DNA of 64,000 bases from Microbulbifer sp. YPW1 (GTDB taxonomy: Bacteria; Pseudomonadota; Gammaproteobacteria; Pseudomonadales; Cellvibrionaceae), in NCBI RefSeq assembly GCF_013367775.1, contig NZ_CP055157.1:1240001-1304000 (forward strand), in the 5' to 3' direction. The first letter of the stretch is position 1. Each line of letters starts with the position of its first letter. Positions 60,864 to 64,000 of the stretch are shown piece by piece. The position numbers and the translations under genes were made by a program. The notes beneath the pieces were generated by a model, which searched no databases, was not told the origin of the DNA, and was given only the letters and a program-made list of their open reading frames with translations.

Positions 60864-63800
60864 TCAGGCTTCCGCCTCCACATCGCTGTAATCGCGAATG
60901 GCACTCAGCAGCACCTCTTCCTGGTAGGGCTTACCCAGATAGTGGTTAACCCCAAGCGACAGCGCGTGATCGCGGTGCTTTTTACCAGTACGGGAGGTGA
61001 TCATGATGATCGGGATATCCCGCAGACGGTGGCTACCGCGGATATTGCGCGCTACTTCGAAGCCGTCCATACGCGGCATCTCGATATCCAGCAGCATCAC
61101 GTCCGGAATCACGTCCTGCAACTGGATGATCGCATCCTGGCCATCTTTCGCGGTGATGACACGGTAGCCCTCGCGCTCGAGGAAACGGGTAGTTACCTTG
61201 CGCACGGTTACCGAGTCGTCCACTACCATCACCAGCTTCTGCTGTACCGGCGCTTCACGCCCGCTGACGGGTTCCGACATCTCTCCCAGCAACGGTGTTT
61301 GTGGGCGCGCCAGCAATGCGGCGTGCTTACGTAACAGTGCGTGCGCATCGAGAATCACCACCACGGTACCGTCACCGGTTACGGTTGCACCGGAAACCCC
61401 CTGCACCGCAGCAAACTGCGGCCCCAGGCTTTTCACCACAATTTCACGGCTGCCCATGATGGCGTCCACCTGCAGGGCCATGGCCGAATTTTCCGTGCGT
61501 ACCAGCAGTACCGGCATCTGCATGTCTTCCACCGCCAGGCGCGGTTGCGCACTGGACTGCAGCAGGCTGCCAAAATAATTCACCTGATAGGGTTCGCCGG
61601 CGTACTCGAATCGCGCTTCCGGCGTGCGGTAATAGTGCTCGAGTTCGAACGGGCTCAAACGCACGATACCTTCGATGGTGTTCAGCGGCAGGGCAAACAG
61701 GTCCTCACCCACCTTCACCATCAGTGCGCGGTTGACCGATACCGTGAACGGCAGTCGCACGACAAATTCGGTACCGTTGCCCGCCTGGGACGCAATGCTT
61801 ACCGCACCACCGATCTGCTTGATCTCGGCGGACACCACGTCCATACCCACGCCGCGCCCGGAAATCTGGGTCACCTTGTCGGCAGTACTGAAGCCGGCCT
61901 GCAGAATGAACTGCATGATTTCGTTGTTCGACAGCTCGGCATCCGGGCGCATCAGGCCGCTTTCGATGGCCTTTTCGCGCACACGCATCAGGTTGATACC
62001 GGCACCATCGTCACTGATGGTCAGTACCACCTCACTACCTTCCCGGGCGAGCGCCACAGAAATGCGTCCGCGCTCGGCCTTACCTGCCTCGCGGCGTTTT
62101 TCCGGGGATTCGATACCGTGGTCCACCGCGTTGCGCAGCATATGCTCCAGCGGCGCCACCATACGCTCGAGCATGGAGCGGTCCAGCTCACCCTCGACGT
62201 TGGAGAACACCAGATCAACCTGCTTGCCCAGTTCCGCACTGACCTGACGCACAATGCGGCGCAGGCGCGGTACCAGCCGCGAGAAAGGCACCATGCGACT
62301 GCGCATCAGGCCTTCCTGCAGTTCGGTATTTACCCGCGACTGCTGCAACAACAGGGTTTCAGTGTCCCGGGCCTTGTGCCCCAGGGTCTGCTTCAGATCC
62401 AGCAAGTCCGAGGTAGATTCCAGCAGGGAGCGGGAAAGCTGCTGAATGGACGAGTAGCGGTCCATTTCCAGCGGATCGAAATCCACGTCCTGCTCTGCCA
62501 GCTGTTCCTGGCGGAACTGGATCTGTGCTTCGGTTTCCTTGTCCAGTCGACGCAACTGTTCGTTGAGACGGGACAGGGTCGAGTCCATCTCGTCCAGCGC
62601 AAGACCGAACTCGCCCACCTGCTCTTCGAGCCGTCCCCGCGAGATGGAGGTTTCACCGGCGAGGTTAACCAGCTCTTCCAGCAGCTCGGATGCGACCCGC
62701 ACCATTTCCTGGGGCTGGTTGCGCGGCTGCCCGCCATCGCGCTCGCCGACTTTCTGCGACTTGCGTACAAATGGCAGTACATTGCTGGCAGCTGCCGGCG
62801 GCTGCGCGGGCGCGCTTTTTTCGATAACTTCAACGGCAGGCGCAGGCGGCTGCGGATCGCTCGCCGACTCATCGTCCTGCTCTGGCAGCGCGGCCTCCTC
62901 GGCCTGCGCTTCCGGCATTTCTTCGACAACCGGCAGCGGCTGCTCGGAGTCCATGCCGTAATCGACCGGACTCGCGTTTTCCGAGACCTGCTCATCGGCC
63001 CAGCGGGTTTCCAGCAGGGCACAGAAGGGTTGCAGCTCTTCACCGGCCATCCAGGCGCGCGCGGTTTCCACACCAGCAGCCAGGCGGTCGTAGATACCGT
63101 GGGCATCGGCAAAGAACTCTGCGGAGGGCGAACTGCCGCTCTGCATGTTTTCGATAACGGTTTCAAATCGGTGCGCCACTTCACCGAGACCCATCAGCGC
63201 GGCCATGCGCGCACCGCCCTTGAAGGTGTGCAGCACGCGCTTCAGTGCTTCCGGGTACTGGGCGTCTTCCGGCGCCTGCTCCCAGTTCTGGATCAGCTCC
63301 TCGAGCTCGTCGACCAGGTCACTGGCCTCTTCGAGGAACACTTCGACCACATCCGGATCGATATCCGCCAGCAGTGCGCGCTGGGCATCACTAACGCCAG
63401 CGGCAGAATCATCCGCTGACGACTGCGCCGCTACCTCGACAGACTCCGCGGCGGGCTCGACCCGTGCGGGGGCAGTCTCAGGCTCTTCGACAAATTCGAG
63501 ATCTTGCAACAGCTCTGGTTCGTCCGCTGTGGCCTCTGCGGCCACCTCAGGGGAATCGACAACCGGTGCGGTGTCCTCGAACTCCTCGACCGGAGTTTCC
63601 GCGGATGACATCTCGCTCTCGAGCCATTCGACCGTCAGCTCCGGCTCGTCGTGCTCCGGAGCCACCTCGATCAGGCCGTCCACCGGCTCCTGTTCGAAGA
63701 TGGTTTCTGCATCCGATGCCGGTTCGAATTCTGCGGGTTCGGCATTCCAAGCATCTTCTACTCGCGGAGCCTCTGCAGCGATTTCTTCTGCGACAAGGTC

Positions 63801-64000
63801 ATCGAAACTGAATGCTTCCTCGTCACTATCACTCGGCGCTTCGGCAGCTGAGCTTTCCTCGCCCGCGGCGGGCTCGTCTTCTACAAAACCAAATTCGCTA
63901 GTGTCGATGCCGTATTCGGACAGATCGATATCTTCATCGTCGACACCATCGTCGCCCTGAGCGAGGTAGCGCAGGGCTTCGCCGACCGCTTCACTGACCG
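60864..64000 (-). CDS. chpA: ChpA hybrid CheA-type kinase/response regulator, 5' end outside window
   Basis: The frame is open to the right edge, so the N-terminus is missing; the first possible internal start in the window (GTG 63683) lies mid-gene. The visible 1,045 residues run from an acidic Glu/Asp/Ala-rich linker to an HPt domain with the phospho-His in VLHTFKGGARMAALMG. Another acidic linker follows, then the CheA dimerisation domain, HATPase (MLRNAVDHGIESPEKRREAG, DDGAGINL, GRGVGMDVVSAEI), a CheW-like domain, and a C-terminal receiver (VMVVDDSVTVRK, MLLDIEMPRMDGFE). ChpA drives pilus extension/retraction signalling in the Pil-Chp pathway. Confidence 0.93.
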   Translation of the reverse strand, partial: VSEAVGEALRYLAQGDDGVDDEDIDLSEYGIDTSEFGFVEDEPAAGEESSAAEAPSDSDEEAFSFDDLVAEEIAAEAPRVEDAWNAEPAEFEPASDAETIFEQEPVDGLIEVAPEHDEPELTVEWLESEMSSAETPVEEFEDTAPVVDSPEVAAEATADEPELLQDLEFVEEPETAPARVEPAAESVEVAAQSSADDSAAGVSDAQRALLADIDPDVVEVFLEEASDLVDELEELIQNWEQAPEDAQYPEALKRVLHTFKGGARMAALMGLGEVAHRFETVIENMQSGSSPSAEFFADAHGIYDRLAAGVETARAWMAGEELQPFCALLETRWADEQVSENASPVDYGMDSEQPLPVVEEMPEAQAEEAALPEQDDESASDPQPPAPAVEVIEKSAPAQPPAAASNVLPFVRKSQKVGERDGGQPRNQPQEMVRVASELLEELVNLAGETSISRGRLEEQVGEFGLALDEMDSTLSRLNEQLRRLDKETEAQIQFRQEQLAEQDVDFDPLEMDRYSSIQQLSRSLLESTSDLLDLKQTLGHKARDTETLLLQQSRVNTELQEGLMRSRMVPFSRLVPRLRRIVRQVSAELGKQVDLVFSNVEGELDRSMLERMVAPLEHMLRNAVDHGIESPEKRREAGKAERGRISVALAREGSEVVLTISDDGAGINLMRVREKAIESGLMRPDAELSNNEIMQFILQAGFSTADKVTQISGRGVGMDVVSAEIKQIGGAVSIASQAGNGTEFVVRLPFTVSVNRALMVKVGEDLFALPLNTIEGIVRLSPFELEHYYRTPEARFEYAGEPYQVNYFGSLLQSSAQPRLAVEDMQMPVLLVRTENSAMALQVDAIMGSREIVVKSLGPQFAAVQGVSGATVTGDGTVVVILDAHALLRKHAALLARPQTPLLGEMSEPVSGREAPVQQKLVMVVDDSVTVRKVTTRFLEREGYRVITAKDGQDAIIQLQDVIPDVMLLDIEMPRMDGFEVARNIRGSHRLRDIPIIMITSRTGKKHRDHALSLGVNHYLGKPYQEEVLLSAIRDYSDVEAEA

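Overview
The window reads as about 64 kb of chromosome from a marine, polysaccharide-degrading gammaproteobacterium of the Cellvibrionales, most likely Microbulbifer or a close relative. This is an inference from three things: the Pseudomonas-like order ponA/pilMNOPQ/aroKB/gltBD/hemE, the nnr-tsaE-ami-mutL-miaA-hfq-hflXKC-hisZ-purA superoperon, and a chitin-active lytic polysaccharide monooxygenase. Almost all of it is core genome. No tRNA, rRNA, CRISPR array or intact insertion sequence was seen.

Region 1 (1-13.9 kb) is one end of a type VI secretion cluster. On the minus strand lie tssM (cut by the window edge), tssL, tssK, tssJ, the FHA protein tagH, a short TssB/TssC-like hybrid sheath protein, and a Y1/RayT-family transposase homologue. 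The transposase homologue has lost both histidines of its HUH motif and overlaps the sheath gene by 4 bp. On the plus strand a PP2C phosphatase is followed by an Rhs protein with no recognisable C-terminal toxin. FHA plus PP2C suggests phosphorylation control of secretion; the kinase and the other tss genes presumably lie left of the window.

Region 2 (14-20.4 kb) holds a secreted AA10 LPMO, a Bcr/CflA transporter, an AstE/aspartoacylase-like hydrolase, an MltB-type lytic transglycosylase and a TrhA/hemolysin III protein. Region 3 (20.5-34.4 kb, minus strand) is the nnr-to-purA superoperon, including a GTG-started DUF2065 gene. Region 4 (34.5-42.5 kb) holds queG, orn, rsgA, a RhdA-type rhodanese, psd, an MFS transporter and a DUF3391/HD-GYP protein with altered metal-site residues. 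Region 5 (42.6-64 kb) holds hemE, gltD, gltB, aroB, aroK, pilQPONM, divergent mrcA, then chpC and chpA, which runs off the right edge.

The most unusual feature is a family of eight intergenic elements between 18 and 44.3 kb, each about 105-170 bp. Each begins after a box related to ATGCGAA and ends at a GCCAC box. Between the boxes is a 29-31 bp outer stem whose sequence differs from copy to copy but is self-complementary within each copy. The stem encloses a hairpin with an AGGAY/AGGGAC loop and a small hairpin with a GGGA (GNRA-type) loop. In the seven well-preserved copies every transition-type imperfection I found in the outer stem is a G-U pair on the same strand (13 G-U, 0 A-C), which points to function as RNA. 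I do not recognise this family. A second candidate RNA, with its own sigma70-like promoter, three hairpins and an intrinsic terminator, lies in the gltB leader.
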